Origin: Roseateles sp. YR242
GTDB taxonomy: Bacteria > Pseudomonadota > Gammaproteobacteria > Burkholderiales > Burkholderiaceae_C
NCBI RefSeq assembly: GCF_900109745.1
Contig: NZ_FOAV01000004.1
Span: forward strand, 304,245-368,244
Direction: 5' to 3'
DNA: 64,000 nt
The notes under the pieces were generated by a model. The model did no database searches, had not been told where the DNA came from, and saw only the letters and a list, made by a program, of their open reading frames with translations. This document shows positions 35,656 to 44,677 of the stretch, in pieces (the first letter of the stretch is position 1; each line of letters opens with the position of its first letter). Made by a program: the position numbers and the translations under genes.

Positions 35656-36204
35656 ATCGCTACTTTTGCTGACCGTCGTGCGATTCCCGAGCGTAAGCAT
35701 CGGCTGAACCGTGAAATCCTTGCCCCTGAAGTCCGCCTGAATGGTCCTGAAAACGAGCCGATCGGTATCGTCAGCATCCAGGAAGCGCTTCGCATGGCTG
35801 GAGAATTGGACGTCGATCTGGTCGAAATTGCCGCCACGGCCGTTCCGCCGGTGTGCCGGTTGATGGACTACGGCAAGTTCAAGTACCAGGAGCAGAAGCG
35901 CGCGGCGGAGGCCAAGTCCAAGCAGAAGGTCATCGAAGTCAAGGAAGTCAAATTCCGTCCGGGTACGGACGAAGGCGACTACCAGATCAAGATGCGCAAT
36001 CTGCGTCGCTTCATCGCTGAAGACGGCGACAAGGGCAAGGTCACGCTGCGTTATCGCGGCCGCGAAATCACCCACCAGGACATCGGCATGCGCATGCTGG
36101 AGCGCATTCGTGATGAGCTGTCGGATGTGGCGGTTGTTGAGCACATGCCCAAGCTCGAAGGTCGTCAGATGATCATGGTGCTGGCGCCCAAGAAACGGTC
36201 CTGA
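35656..36204 (+). CDS. infC: Translation initiation factor IF-3, starting with a rare ATC codon
   Basis: A 182-residue IF-3 that prevents subunit joining and proofreads initiator tRNA. The only start that gives the full conserved N-terminus ([20 protein letters not shown]) is ATC at 35656, eight to nine bases after an AAAGG site. The first ATG (35794) would delete 46 residues. Non-ATG starts (ATT or ATC) of infC are well known and allow IF-3 to repress its own translation. The N-domain is followed by the linker ([18 protein letters not shown]) and the C-domain ([18 protein letters not shown]). Annotators that require ATG/GTG/TTG would truncate this gene. Confidence 0.95.
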   Translation: MATFADRRAIPERKHRLNREILAPEVRLNGPENEPIGIVSIQEALRMAGELDVDLVEIAATAVPPVCRLMDYGKFKYQEQKRAAEAKSKQKVIEVKEVKFRPGTDEGDYQIKMRNLRRFIAEDGDKGKVTLRYRGREITHQDIGMRMLERIRDELSDVAVVEHMPKLEGRQMIMVLAPKKRS

Positions 36205-36286
36205 TGCGGCCGTCCTGATGCTTCCGGCTCCGCAGCGACGCGGGGCCATCCCCCACCCCTACAGGGTGGGTGCCTCCCCCTCGGGG

Positions 36287-36338
36287 GTGCATTCTTAACG
36301 AGACCCAGGTGTGTCACCTGGGCCCGTTAAGAATGCAC
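36287..36338 (+). promoter_or_regulatory. Long perfect hairpin in the infC-rpmI intergenic leader
   Basis: GTGCATTCTTAACG (36287-36300) pairs perfectly with CGTTAAGAATGCAC (36325-36338), and inside it CCCAGGT pairs with ACCTGGG around GTGTC. This 14+7-bp structure lies in the 312-base gap before rpmI. A second 10-bp hairpin (AGCCCGTCGA/TCGACGGGCT) occurs at 36415-36441, followed by TTATT. No ORF of note lies here. In other bacteria the rpmI-rplT leader binds L20 for autoregulation; equivalence is inferred. Confidence 0.7.
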
Positions 36339-36516
36339 GTGAGCCGTCCTTGTCCTTCACGGGAACGTGGGGCGGCTCGGCGAATGTCTCCTCGGAAACA
36401 TTCCGTGCAGGTTCAGCCCGTCGATGGGTCGTCGACGGGCTTATTAGTCTCCTCCAGGCCATCAAGTGCAGCGGTTCACGCGGCCGCCTGAAGGGACGCA
36501 TTTCTAAGGAGCAGTC

Positions 36517-36720
36517 ATGCCCAAAATGAAGACCAAGAGCAGCGCGAAGAAGCGTTTTCGCGTTCGTCCGGGTGGTACCGTCAAGCGCGGTCAGGCGTTC
36601 AAGCGCCACATCCTGACCAAGAAGACCACGAAGAACAAGCGTCAGCTCCGCGGCGCCACGAACGTGCATGAGACCAACATGGGCCACATCGCTGCGATGT
36701 TGCCTTTCGCTGGTCTGTAA
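36517..36720 (+). CDS. rpmI: 50S ribosomal protein L35
   Basis: A 67-residue basic ribosomal protein. The sequence [19 protein letters not shown] followed by [20 protein letters not shown] is the standard L35 pattern. AAGGAG lies seven bases before the ATG. It is followed 26 bases later by rplT, the usual pairing, and lies downstream of a highly structured leader. Confidence 0.98.
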   Translation: MPKMKTKSSAKKRFRVRPGGTVKRGQAFKRHILTKKTTKNKRQLRGATNVHETNMGHIAAMLPFAGL

Positions 36721-36746
36721 TCCAGCTGTAGAGAAGGAGATACAAC

Positions 36747-37103
36747 ATGCCTCGCGTCAAACGTGGTGTAACCGCACGTGCTCGTCACAAGAAGGTCCTG
36801 GCTCTGGCCAAGGGCTTCCGTGGTCGTCGTAAGAACGTCTTCCGCATCGCCAAGCAGGCGGTGATGAAGGCGGGCCAATACGCCTACCGTGACCGCCGTG
36901 CCAAGAAGCGCGTGTTCCGCCAGCTGTGGATTGCCCGTATCAACGCGGCAAGCCGTGGCCTGGGTCTGAGCTACAGCAAGTTTGTGGCTGGCCTGAAGAA
37001 GGCTCAGATCGACATCGACCGCAAGGTCCTGGCCGATCTCGCCGTCAACGATCCTGCTGGTTTTGCCAGCATCTTCGCCAAGGTGAAGGCCGCTCTCGCT
37101 TAA
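36747..37103 (+). CDS. rplT: 50S ribosomal protein L20
   Basis: A 118-residue basic ribosomal protein that binds 23S rRNA early in assembly and, in several bacteria, represses rpmI-rplT translation. The start [20 protein letters not shown], then [20 protein letters not shown] and [20 protein letters not shown], are family-standard, and the length is normal. GAAGGAGA precedes the ATG. It is followed by two GC-rich hairpins before pheS. Confidence 0.98.
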   Translation: MPRVKRGVTARARHKKVLALAKGFRGRRKNVFRIAKQAVMKAGQYAYRDRRAKKRVFRQLWIARINAASRGLGLSYSKFVAGLKKAQIDIDRKVLADLAVNDPAGFASIFAKVKAALA

Positions 37104-37140
37104 TGGCCTCATGCTGCCCGCTCACGCGGGCGGCTGCGGC

Positions 37141-37204
37141 CGCCTCGGTTCGCCGAGGCGCCACTTTTCAAAGGCCGGCACCTCGGTGTTCGGCCTTTTC
37201 TTAT
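37141..37204 (+). terminator. Tandem hairpins and terminator between rplT and pheS
   Basis: CGCCTCGG-TTCG-CCGAGGCG (37141-37160) is an 8-bp TTCG-capped stem. Ten bases later AAAGGCCG pairs with CGGCCTTT (37170-37198), with the T-run TTTTCTT after it. The second is a rho-independent terminator sited about 30 bases before the pheS start, so it may act as a pheST attenuator or simply end rplT transcripts. A convincing Phe-rich leader peptide was not found. Confidence 0.75.
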
Positions 37205-37232
37205 TGTCTGTTCCGAATTGAGTCGCCCCGCG

Positions 37233-38270
37233 ATGAACGATCTCGATCAATTGCTGCAACAGGCCAGCGGTGAATTCGCCGCCGCCGCCACGTCCGCTGA
37301 CCTGGAAAACGCCAAGGCCCGCTTCCTGGGCAAAGCCGGCCAGGTGACCGAGCTGATGAAGGGGTTGGCCCAACTGCCGGTCGAGGAAAAGAAGACTCGC
37401 GGTGCGCAGATCAACCTGCTCAAGCAGGGCATCGAGTCGGCGCTCACGGCACGTCGCCAGGCCCTGGCGGATGCCGAGCTCGAGACCCAGCTCAAGGCCG
37501 AGGCGCTGGATGTGACGCTGCCGGGCCGCCAACGCGGCATGGGCTCGCTGCATCCGATCACTCGGGCGATGGAGCGGATCGAGGCCATCTTCGGTTCGAT
37601 GGGTTTCGATGTGGCCGATGGCCCCGAAATCGAGAACGACTGGTTCAACTTCACCGCGCTGAACACGCCGGCGGATCACCCCGCGCGTTCCATGCATGAC
37701 ACCTTCTATGTCGAGAACGGTTTTGTGCTGCGCACCCACACCAGCCCGATGCAAATCCGCTATGCGGTGCAGCACGTCAAGAAGCATCAGCACCGGATCG
37801 ATGCGGGCCAGGCCATGCCCGAGATCCGCGTGATCGCGCCGGGCCGGACCTACCGGGTGGACAGCGACGCCACCCACTCCCCCATGTTCCACCAAGTCGA
37901 AGGCCTGTGGGTGGGCGAGAACATCAGCTTCAAGGATCTGAAGTCGGTCTACGTGAACTTCATGCAGCAGTTCTTCGAGACGACGGACATGGAGATCCGC
38001 TTCCGTCCCAGCTATTTCCCGTTCACCGAACCCAGCGCCGAAATCGACATGATGTTCGGCACCGGTCCGCTGAAGGGGCGCTGGCTGGAGGTGTCCGGCT
38101 CCGGCCAGGTGCACCCCCAGGTGATCCGCAACATGGGCCTGGACCCGGAGCGGTACATCGGCTTTGCCTTCGGTTCCGGCATCGACCGCCTGGCCATGCT
38201 CCGTTACGGCGTGAATGACCTGCGCCTGTTCTTTGATGGCGACCTGCGTTTCCTGTCGCAATTCAAGTAA
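37233..38270 (+). CDS. pheS: Phenylalanyl-tRNA synthetase alpha subunit
   Basis: A 345-residue catalytic subunit. The ATG at 37233 gives the usual [18 protein letters not shown] start; a TTG at 37218 would add five residues. The N-terminal coiled coil is followed by the class II core: [40 protein letters not shown], and the C-terminal [19 protein letters not shown]. Its start has no strong ribosome site, so translation may depend on the preceding terminator region. It is followed after 22 bases by pheT. Confidence 0.97.
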   Translation: MNDLDQLLQQASGEFAAAATSADLENAKARFLGKAGQVTELMKGLAQLPVEEKKTRGAQINLLKQGIESALTARRQALADAELETQLKAEALDVTLPGRQRGMGSLHPITRAMERIEAIFGSMGFDVADGPEIENDWFNFTALNTPADHPARSMHDTFYVENGFVLRTHTSPMQIRYAVQHVKKHQHRIDAGQAMPEIRVIAPGRTYRVDSDATHSPMFHQVEGLWVGENISFKDLKSVYVNFMQQFFETTDMEIRFRPSYFPFTEPSAEIDMMFGTGPLKGRWLEVSGSGQVHPQVIRNMGLDPERYIGFAFGSGIDRLAMLRYGVNDLRLFFDGDLRFLSQFK

Positions 38271-38292
38271 GAAGAACTCGAAAGACATCGAC

Positions 38293-40710
38293 ATGCAATT
38301 CCCTGAGTCCTGGCTGCGGGCCTTCTGCAACCCCTCGCTGAATACACAAGAGCTGGCCGAGCTGCTGACCATGTCCGGCCTGGAGGTGGAAGAGCTTCGC
38401 CCGGTGGCGCCGCCCTTCCACGGCATCGTGGTGGCCGAGATCGTCGAGGCCGTGCAGCATCCGGATGCCGACCGCCTGCGGGTGTGCAAGGTCAATGCGG
38501 GTGGGCCCGAGCTGCTGCAGATCGTCTGCGGCGCGCCAAATGCGCGCGTGGGCATCCGCGTGCCGCTGGCCACGGTGGGTGCAGAACTGCCGCCCGGTGA
38601 AGACGGCAAGCCTTTCAAGATCAAGGTGGGCAAGCTGCGTGGTGTCGAGAGCTTCGGCATGCTGTGCTCGGCCCGTGAGCTGAAGCTGGCCGAGGACCAT
38701 GGTGGCCTGCTGGAGCTGGCCGCCGATGCGCCCCTGGGCCAGAACATCCGTGAGCACTTGCAGCTGGACGACACGCTGTTCACCCTCAAGCTCACCCCCA
38801 ACCTGGCTCATGCGCTGAGCGTCTACGGCATTGCGCGTGAAGTCTCCGCGCTGACCGGCGCGCCGCTGCAGGCCCCGCAGATCACGCCGGTGGCCGTGAC
38901 GCATCAGGACAAGCTGCCCGTGCGTGTGGAAGCCGCCGACCTGTGTGGCCGTTTCTCCGGCCGCATCGTGCGCGGCGTCAACACCAAGGCCGCCACGCCC
39001 GCATGGATGGTGGACCGCCTGGCCCGTTGCGGCCAGCGTTCGGTGTCCCCGCTGGTGGACATCTCCAACTACGTGATGTTCGAGCTGGGCCGCCCCTCTC
39101 ACATCTTCGACCTGGACAAGATCCATGACGAACTGGTGGTGCGCTGGGGTCGCAAGGGTGAACAGCTCAAGCTGCTGAACGGCAACACCATTGAGCTGGA
39201 CGAGACCGTGGGGGTCATCGCGGACCGCCAACAGGTGGAATCGCTGGCCGGCATCATGGGCGGTGACGCCACCGCCGTGTCGGACGAGACGGCCAATGTC
39301 TATGTCGAGGCCGCGTTCTGGTGGCCCAAGGCTGTGATGGGCCGGTCGCGCAAGTTCAATTTCTCGACTGACGCGGGCCATCGCTTCGAGCGCGGCGTGG
39401 ACCCCTCGGGCACAACCGACCACATCGAACGCATCACCCAATTGATCCAGGAGATCTGCGGCGGCCAAGCCGGCCCGATGGACGACCACGTGGTCGCCAT
39501 GCCGGAGCGCCGGCCCGTGGCCCTGCGGGTGGCACGGGCCGCCAAGGTGATCGGCATGGCCATCACGCAAGCGGACTGCGAAACCGTCTTCACACGTCTG
39601 AGCCTGGATTACACCGTCTCCGCCCCTGGCGTGCTGACGGTGGTGCCGCCGAGTTTCCGTTTCGACATCCAGATCGAGGAAGACCTGATCGAGGAAGTCG
39701 TGCGGGTGCTGGGCTACAACAAGCTGCCCGCCACGCCGCCGCTGGCGCCGGTGGTCGGCAAGGTGCCGAGCGAAGCGCGTCGCAGCGTGCATGCGCTGCG
39801 CCACGCCGTGGCCGCACGCGACTATTTCGAAACCATCAATTTCAGCTTCGTGGAATCGCGCTGGGAGCGTGAGCTGGCCGGCAATGAACAGCCGATCCAG
39901 CTCCTGAACCCGATCGCCGCGCCGCTGGCGGTGATGCGCTCCAGCCTGATGGGCAGCCTGATCCAGGCCCTGCGCAACAACCTGGCCCGCAAGGCGCCGC
40001 GCGTGCGGCTGTTCGAGATCGGCCGCGTATTCCTGCGTGACGCCACCGTGCTGGAGAGCGACACCACCATTGCCGGCGTGCGCCAGCCGCTGCGCCTGTC
40101 TGGCCTGGCCTGGGGCAGTGCGGACCAGCAGCAGTGGGGTGAGTGCGATCGTCCGGTGGACTTCTTCGATGTGAAGGGCGACCTGGAAGCCTTGTTTGCG
40201 CCGCGCGCCCTGCAGTTCGAGGCGACGGTGCATCCGGCGCTGCATCCGGGCCGCAGCGCCCGTGTGCTGCTGGACGGGCAGGACATCGGCGTGGTGGGTG
40301 AACTGCATCCAAAGTGGCGCCAAAGCTACGAGTTGCCGTCCGCACCCGTGCTGTTCGAACTGGCGTTGGATGCGGTGCTGTCGCGGCTGGTGCCGCAGGG
40401 CAAGGGCGTGGCGCGCTTGCAGGCCGTGCAGCGCGACCTGGCCGTCATCGTGGGCGAACAGGTCACCCATGCCGCCCTGATGAATGCCATCACAGGCAGC
40501 GGCGAGACCCTGGTACGCTCCGCCCGTCTGTTCGATGTCTTCAAGCCGGCCCAGCCGACTGCGGAGCTGAAGGCGGGTGAACGCAGCCTGGCCGTGCGCC
40601 TGGAGCTGCTGGATGACGACAACACCCTGACCGATGAACGCATCGAGCAGGCGGTGGCCAAGGTGGTGACCCGGCTGGGAGAACAGCTCGGGGCCCGTCT
40701 GCGGGGCTGA
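38293..40710 (+). CDS. pheT: Phenylalanyl-tRNA synthetase beta subunit
   Basis: An 805-residue partner of pheS with the bacterial domain order: N-terminal tRNA-binding EMAP-like domain (VVAEIVEAVQHPDADRLRVC), editing B3/B4 domains (SVSPLVDISNYVMFELGRPS), the B5 domain (ERRPVALRVARAAKVIGMAI) and a degenerate class II core. A C-terminal ferredoxin-like anticodon-binding domain starts near residue 710 (QAVQRDLAVIVGEQVTHAAL). The ATG at 38293 gives the canonical MQFPESWLRAFCNPSLN start. Length is normal for beta subunits. Confidence 0.97.
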   Translation: MQFPESWLRAFCNPSLNTQELAELLTMSGLEVEELRPVAPPFHGIVVAEIVEAVQHPDADRLRVCKVNAGGPELLQIVCGAPNARVGIRVPLATVGAELPPGEDGKPFKIKVGKLRGVESFGMLCSARELKLAEDHGGLLELAADAPLGQNIREHLQLDDTLFTLKLTPNLAHALSVYGIAREVSALTGAPLQAPQITPVAVTHQDKLPVRVEAADLCGRFSGRIVRGVNTKAATPAWMVDRLARCGQRSVSPLVDISNYVMFELGRPSHIFDLDKIHDELVVRWGRKGEQLKLLNGNTIELDETVGVIADRQQVESLAGIMGGDATAVSDETANVYVEAAFWWPKAVMGRSRKFNFSTDAGHRFERGVDPSGTTDHIERITQLIQEICGGQAGPMDDHVVAMPERRPVALRVARAAKVIGMAITQADCETVFTRLSLDYTVSAPGVLTVVPPSFRFDIQIEEDLIEEVVRVLGYNKLPATPPLAPVVGKVPSEARRSVHALRHAVAARDYFETINFSFVESRWERELAGNEQPIQLLNPIAAPLAVMRSSLMGSLIQALRNNLARKAPRVRLFEIGRVFLRDATVLESDTTIAGVRQPLRLSGLAWGSADQQQWGECDRPVDFFDVKGDLEALFAPRALQFEATVHPALHPGRSARVLLDGQDIGVVGELHPKWRQSYELPSAPVLFELALDAVLSRLVPQGKGVARLQAVQRDLAVIVGEQVTHAALMNAITGSGETLVRSARLFDVFKPAQPTAELKAGERSLAVRLELLDDDNTLTDERIEQAVAKVVTRLGEQLGARLRG

Positions 40711-40795
40711 GGCCCCGGCCACGCTGGGCCGCCCCGGTCAGGGTGGCCCCGGCTGAGGAAAAGGAACGAGGACGCGGGAGAGAAGAGGGAAGCCG

Positions 40796-41161
40796 ATGAG
40801 CGACGATGACATCAAGGACCAGGCGAGGGTGCTGCTGGGCAGCCTGGAAACGCCGACGCTGACCAAGGCGGAGCTGGCCGAACTGCTGTTCGACAAGCTC
40901 GGCCTGAACAAGCGCGAGTCCAAGGACATGGTCGAGGCCTTCTTCGACATCATCCACGACAGCCTCTCCAGTGGCCGCGAAGTGAAGTTGTCGGGCTATG
41001 GCAACTTCAACATCCGCCGCAAGGCGCCCCGTCCTGGCCGCAATCCACGCACCGGCGAGGCGATTCCCATCAAGGCTCGTAACGTTGTGACATTTCATGC
41101 CAGTCACAAATTGAAAGAAGCTGTGCAAGGGAACGCGCCTGCTGCCGGAGACTTCGAGTAG
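40796..41161 (+). CDS. ihfA: Integration host factor subunit alpha
   Basis: A 121-residue DNA-bending protein of the HU/IHF family. The core [25 protein letters not shown]-like [20 protein letters not shown] and the beta-arm [21 protein letters not shown] are clear. About 20 residues at the N-terminus and 10 at the C-terminus are longer than in E. coli IhfA (99 residues). An AGAAGAGGGAAG stretch precedes the ATG. Position directly after pheT is conserved in proteobacteria and supports the alpha call over beta or HU. Confidence 0.95.
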   Translation: MSDDDIKDQARVLLGSLETPTLTKAELAELLFDKLGLNKRESKDMVEAFFDIIHDSLSSGREVKLSGYGNFNIRRKAPRPGRNPRTGEAIPIKARNVVTFHASHKLKEAVQGNAPAAGDFE

Positions 41162-41201
41162 AGTCTGACCTCCCTTCCAGCTGCCGGAGCACCTGATTCC
41201 A

Positions 41202-41735
41202 ATGGACATCACGCTTCCCGCCATTCCCGCCAAGCGCTACTTCACCATCGGTGAGGTGAGCGAGTTGTGCGGCGTGAAGCCGTATGTGCTGCGCTATTGG
41301 GAACAGGAATTCACCCAGCTCAAGCCGATGAAGCGGCGCGGCAACCGCCGCTATTACCAGCACCATGAGGTGCTGCTCATCCGCCGCATTCGCGACCTCC
41401 TGTATGACCAGGGCTTCACCATCAGTGGTGCCCGCAATCAGCTCACCGACGCCCACCATGGCGGGCACGGTGGCCAGGGCACGGCCAGCCATGCGCAGGA
41501 GTTCCGCGCTGAGGCCCAGGCGGCGGCCGAGCATGCACCGCTGCGCGATCTTCAATGGCGTGATGTACAGGCCCGCGATGTGTTGGCCCGCGATGGTCTG
41601 GGTCGTGAGCCGCAACGTGCACTCGCTGCAGACGTGGCCGACGGTGCTGCGCACACCAGCGTCTCACTTGAAAAGCTGTCGCTGGAAGAAGTGAGAGAAG
41701 AATTGTTGGCCATTCGAGAGAGTTTGCTTGCTTGA
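41202..41735 (+). CDS. MerR family transcriptional regulator
   Basis: A 177-residue protein with an N-terminal MerR winged helix: [20 protein letters not shown], then [20 protein letters not shown] and [19 protein letters not shown]. The C-terminal half ([20 protein letters not shown]) has direct repeats of RDVQ/RDVL/RDGL type and no recognisable effector site. The C-terminal [20 protein letters not shown] is predicted helical. This regulator is found after ihfA in many betaproteobacteria; its targets are unknown. A tRNA-Pro promoter overlaps its end. Confidence 0.93.
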   Translation: MDITLPAIPAKRYFTIGEVSELCGVKPYVLRYWEQEFTQLKPMKRRGNRRYYQHHEVLLIRRIRDLLYDQGFTISGARNQLTDAHHGGHGGQGTASHAQEFRAEAQAAAEHAPLRDLQWRDVQARDVLARDGLGREPQRALAADVADGAAHTSVSLEKLSLEEVREELLAIRESLLA

Positions 41736-41757
41736 GCCTAGAAAACGCGTATAGAAT
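41728..41757 (+). promoter_or_regulatory. Probable sigma-70 promoter of tRNA-Pro
   Basis: TTGCTT (41728-41733) is followed after 16-18 bases by TATAGA/TAGAAT (41750-41757), about 12 bases before the tRNA start at 41770. It overlaps the last codons of the MerR gene. Confidence 0.5.
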
Positions 41758-41769
41758 CTAAGTCTTCGT

Positions 41770-41846
41770 CGGGGTGTAGCGCAGCCTGGTAGCGCACTTG
41801 CATGGGGTGCAAGGGGTCGCGAGTTCGAATCCCGCCACCCCGACCA
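41770..41846 (+). tRNA. tRNA-Pro (anticodon GGG)
   Basis: A 77-base cloverleaf. The acceptor stem CGGGGTG pairs with CACCCCG. The D-arm has GCGCAGCCTGGTAGCGC, the anticodon stem CTTGC/GCAAG encloses the loop ATGGGGT (anticodon GGG) and the T-arm has GGTTCGAATCC-type bases (GAGTTCGAATCCCG). The CCA end is encoded (41844-41846). The anticodon reads CCC/CCU proline codons. No integrase lies beside it. Confidence 0.96.
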
Positions 41847-41863
41847 TTTATAAGAAGACTGAG

Positions 41864-41899
41864 CGCCTGGTACTGCAAAGTACCAGGCGTTTTGCTTTT
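41864..41899 (+). terminator. Rho-independent terminator after tRNA-Pro
   Basis: CGCCTGGTAC (41864-41873) pairs perfectly with GTACCAGGCG (41880-41889) around TGCAAA, and is followed by TTTTGCTTTT. It ends the tRNA-Pro transcript and, read in reverse, has an A-rich 5' flank. It can also terminate transcription arriving from the minus-strand acyltransferase gene, less efficiently. Confidence 0.93.
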
Positions 41900-41950
41900 C
41901 AGGTCGGTGTTCCGGGCCGTTCCTACCGGCCATTCTTTCAGGCCGTACTT

Positions 41951-43222
41951 TCAGGTCTTCGACTGGTTCAAGGCTTTCGACTCGTTCAAGGCGTCTGAGT
42001 CATTCAATGCTTTCAGCGTCTTCAAGGCCTCGGGGCCTTTGGGCGCCAACCCCATCCAAGGCCGCAGCCAGGACACCTGCATGGCCAGCCAGGCTGCCGC
42101 CCCGCACACCACCACGGTGAAGGCCACCACCGCAGCGGCTTCCAGCGCCAAGGGCCACTGTTGTTGTGCCAGCCAGTGAGCGCTGACCACCGTCGCCGTC
42201 TGGTGCACGATGTAGAACGGAAACACGGCCTGGGTCAGCCAACGTAATGTCAGGCTGTCGCGCTGCGCCAGCCAGTGGCGTCCCCATCCGAGTACCGCCA
42301 CCAGTGGCAACCATTGCCGGCCGCTCGAGAGCACCCGCAAGGCCATCAGGCTGGCCGTCGACACATCTTCGTTGTCGCCATAACTGTCGCTCCAGCACTG
42401 GAAGCTGATCTGCACCACCACGGCCAGCACCAGCGCCACCCAGCGCCAGCGATGCACCGCTGCCCACGCGCCATGCCGGTCGTCGCGATGGCCGAACAGC
42501 GCCATGCCCACCACAAACATCGAGAGCGACAAAGCATGGTGGTACCAGTCATGCACCAGGTCATTGCGGATCGGGAACAGGGGCATCAGGTGCTGACGCA
42601 GCAGCGCCAGCACCAGCCAGGGCACCCACAGCACCCGCGTCCCGGACACCAGCCCAGACCAGCCCGCATGGCGGGTCCAGGGGCCGGCCTTGCACAGCAA
42701 CAACGCGAGCATGGTGTAGCACCAGAGGTAGGGCAGGAACCAGAGGTGGTTCCAGGTCGGCAGGGTGAGGCAGGTCCGCCCGTCGGCGCTGTCGCTGCAA
42801 AAGCCGTGATAAGCATGCGCATAGAGCTGCAGGAAGTCCAGGTAGCTGCCGGCATAGCCAAACTTCTCCACCACCTGGAGGTAGGACTGGGGGGGCACCA
42901 CCACCGCCATGCCAAACAGCAGGGGCAGCAGCAAGCGCGCGCTGCGTTGACGGATCAGCCCCTGGCTGCCGCGTTCCACCATCAGCCCGATGGCCGCGCC
43001 GGAGATCAGGAACAGCAGCGACATACGCCAGGGGTTGAGCCAGAGCATCGCGGCCTCCAGCCCGGGGACGAGCCGAGGCGACTTCACATGCCAATCCCAG
43101 CTCACGTAATACATCCCCACGTGATAAAGGATCAGCAGGCCGAAGGCGATGACACGCAACCAGTCGAGTTCAGTGAGGCGCCCGTGGTCCCGGCGTGGCA
43201 GGTGGTTCAGGGATGTGTTCAT
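41951..43222 (-). CDS. Acyltransferase 3 family membrane protein (OpgC/MdoC-like)
   Basis: A 423-residue membrane acyltransferase with about ten hydrophobic helices. I start at 43222, which gives [31 protein letters not shown], quoted here by its core [19 protein letters not shown], the family-typical first helix with its Asp/Arg and His. Another family block is [20 protein letters not shown]. The likely role is transfer of acyl groups (such as succinyl or acetyl) to a glycan or lipid at the outer face of the inner membrane. The last 25 residues repeat KAL-type units ([20 protein letters not shown]). It is transcribed away from the LytTR gene 112 bases to its right. Confidence 0.88.
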   Translation of the reverse strand: MNTSLNHLPRRDHGRLTELDWLRVIAFGLLILYHVGMYYVSWDWHVKSPRLVPGLEAAMLWLNPWRMSLLFLISGAAIGLMVERGSQGLIRQRSARLLLPLLFGMAVVVPPQSYLQVVEKFGYAGSYLDFLQLYAHAYHGFCSDSADGRTCLTLPTWNHLWFLPYLWCYTMLALLLCKAGPWTRHAGWSGLVSGTRVLWVPWLVLALLRQHLMPLFPIRNDLVHDWYHHALSLSMFVVGMALFGHRDDRHGAWAAVHRWRWVALVLAVVVQISFQCWSDSYGDNEDVSTASLMALRVLSSGRQWLPLVAVLGWGRHWLAQRDSLTLRWLTQAVFPFYIVHQTATVVSAHWLAQQQWPLALEAAAVVAFTVVVCGAAAWLAMQVSWLRPWMGLAPKGPEALKTLKALNDSDALNESKALNQSKT

Positions 43223-43334
43223 GGCGCTAGCGTCGCGCCTGCGAGCCGCGCGGCCGCAGGAATGTGACGAGCCGCCCCCACACAGTGACGAGCCGTGGCC
43301 CCGACGTGACGGCCTCCCCCTACACTCCGCCGCC

Positions 43335-44540
43335 ATGACCCAGGACCTTTGGCTGCGCTCCTACCTGCAACGGCGTGTCGTCTTTGAACGAACGGCCTGG
43401 GTGCTGTTGCTGAGCCTGTCCGCCGCAGCCAATGCCACGACCGTCTATCTCGACATCCGGCGGATGGGCCTGGACTTCGACTGGTGGGAACCGGTGACCT
43501 GGGAGGCGTCCAGTGCCCTGATGTGGATGCTGCTGGTGCCGCTGATCATCCGGGGCATGGATGCCAAACCGCTGCGTTGGGGACTGTGGCGGCGTCATCT
43601 GCCGTATCACCTGCTGTTCAGCCTGCTGTGCAGCATGGCCCATGTGCTGGGCATGGTGGGCCTGCGCAAGCTGACCTACGCCAGCCTGGGCGCCCAGTAC
43701 GATTTTGGGAATTGGCCCCGTGAATTGGGCTACGAGGCCTTGAAGGATGTGCGCAGCTACGCGCTGGCCGTGGCGCTGATCGGCAGCTATCGGCTGCTGC
43801 TCTGGCGGTTGCAGGGAGAGGCGAGCCTGCTGGATGAGGCACCGTCGGGAGGGCGCGAGACCGCTTCGGTGGTGCGGGAGACCCCTTCGGTGGTGCGGGA
43901 GACCCCTCCGTTGGAGGGCGAGGCCCCTTCAGTGATGCGTGAGGCCGGCCGGATGCCTCCAGGCCGGTTCGATGTTCCCGTGCCCGTGCCCGTGCCCGTG
44001 CCACCGACGGGTTCCGCACACGATACCCCTGCCGCCGCAGTAGCGGTCGCCGAGCCCGCCGCCGATGTCACCCGCGCTCGCGTGGACGCCGCCCAGCCCA
44101 TCACAGCGGCTCTCACCGCCGCAGCTCCCGTTATCCAGCCGTCCGTCATCCAGCCTCCCACCACTGCGGCTCCCTCCACTGCGGCTCCCTCCACCCAGCC
44201 TCCCGCTGCTCGCCCGGAGCGTCTGTTGGTCAAGAAGCTGGGCACTGAATTCCTGCTGCCCGTGGCCGAGATTGAATGGGTGCAAGCCTGCGGGAACTAC
44301 GTGAATCTGCATCGACAGGGCCACGACTACCCGTTGCGCAGCAGCCTGGCCGCGTTTGATCAACGGCTGGATCCGGCACAGTTTGTGCGCGTCCACCGCA
44401 GCTATCTGGTTCGGATTTCCATCATCGAAGCCATTGAACCCACCGAAGCAGGTGATGCCCAACTGCGCCTGCAGGGCGGCCGGCGCCTGCCGTGCAGCCG
44501 CACCTATCTGGAGGACCTGCGGCAGCGCATTGCTTTTTGA
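43335..44540 (+). CDS. Membrane-bound LytTR-type transcriptional regulator
   Basis: A 401-residue protein joining four N-terminal membrane helices (within residues 20-155) to a C-terminal LytTR DNA-binding domain (residues 300-401: LVKKLGTEFLLPVAEIEWVQ, RVHRSYLVRISIIEAIEP, LPCSRTYLEDLRQRI). The start at 43335 is chosen because the long upstream frame lacks a plausible beginning. Between the domains lies a 130-residue low-complexity linker containing a 7-residue repeat (SVVRETP, twice), PVPVPVPVP and APSTAAPSTQ units. Divergent placement next to the acyltransferase suggests it may control that gene. The membrane part may sense an envelope signal; no ligand is known. Confidence 0.9.
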   Translation: MTQDLWLRSYLQRRVVFERTAWVLLLSLSAAANATTVYLDIRRMGLDFDWWEPVTWEASSALMWMLLVPLIIRGMDAKPLRWGLWRRHLPYHLLFSLLCSMAHVLGMVGLRKLTYASLGAQYDFGNWPRELGYEALKDVRSYALAVALIGSYRLLLWRLQGEASLLDEAPSGGRETASVVRETPSVVRETPPLEGEAPSVMREAGRMPPGRFDVPVPVPVPVPPTGSAHDTPAAAVAVAEPAADVTRARVDAAQPITAALTAAAPVIQPSVIQPPTTAAPSTAAPSTQPPAARPERLLVKKLGTEFLLPVAEIEWVQACGNYVNLHRQGHDYPLRSSLAAFDQRLDPAQFVRVHRSYLVRISIIEAIEPTEAGDAQLRLQGGRRLPCSRTYLEDLRQRIAF

Positions 44541-44677
44541 GCGTCCTTCAGAGCTTTTGCCAGAGCTTGCCTTAAGGAGGGCGCTTCCCCATTTGGGCCA
44601 TCTAGTGGCCGGTCTCCTGGCAGGAAGATGCGCAACCCGCGCCAGGCGGTCGGCCGGACCGGTATGCTGTGAACGTC

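Noticed and set aside
35794-36204. Short IF-3 starting at the first ATG
   Set aside because: It would lose the conserved N-terminal domain; the ATC start at 35656 restores the family length.
41770-43222. Genomic island inserted at tRNA-Pro
   Set aside because: There is no integrase, no direct repeat of the tRNA 3' end was seen and the next genes show no change of composition.
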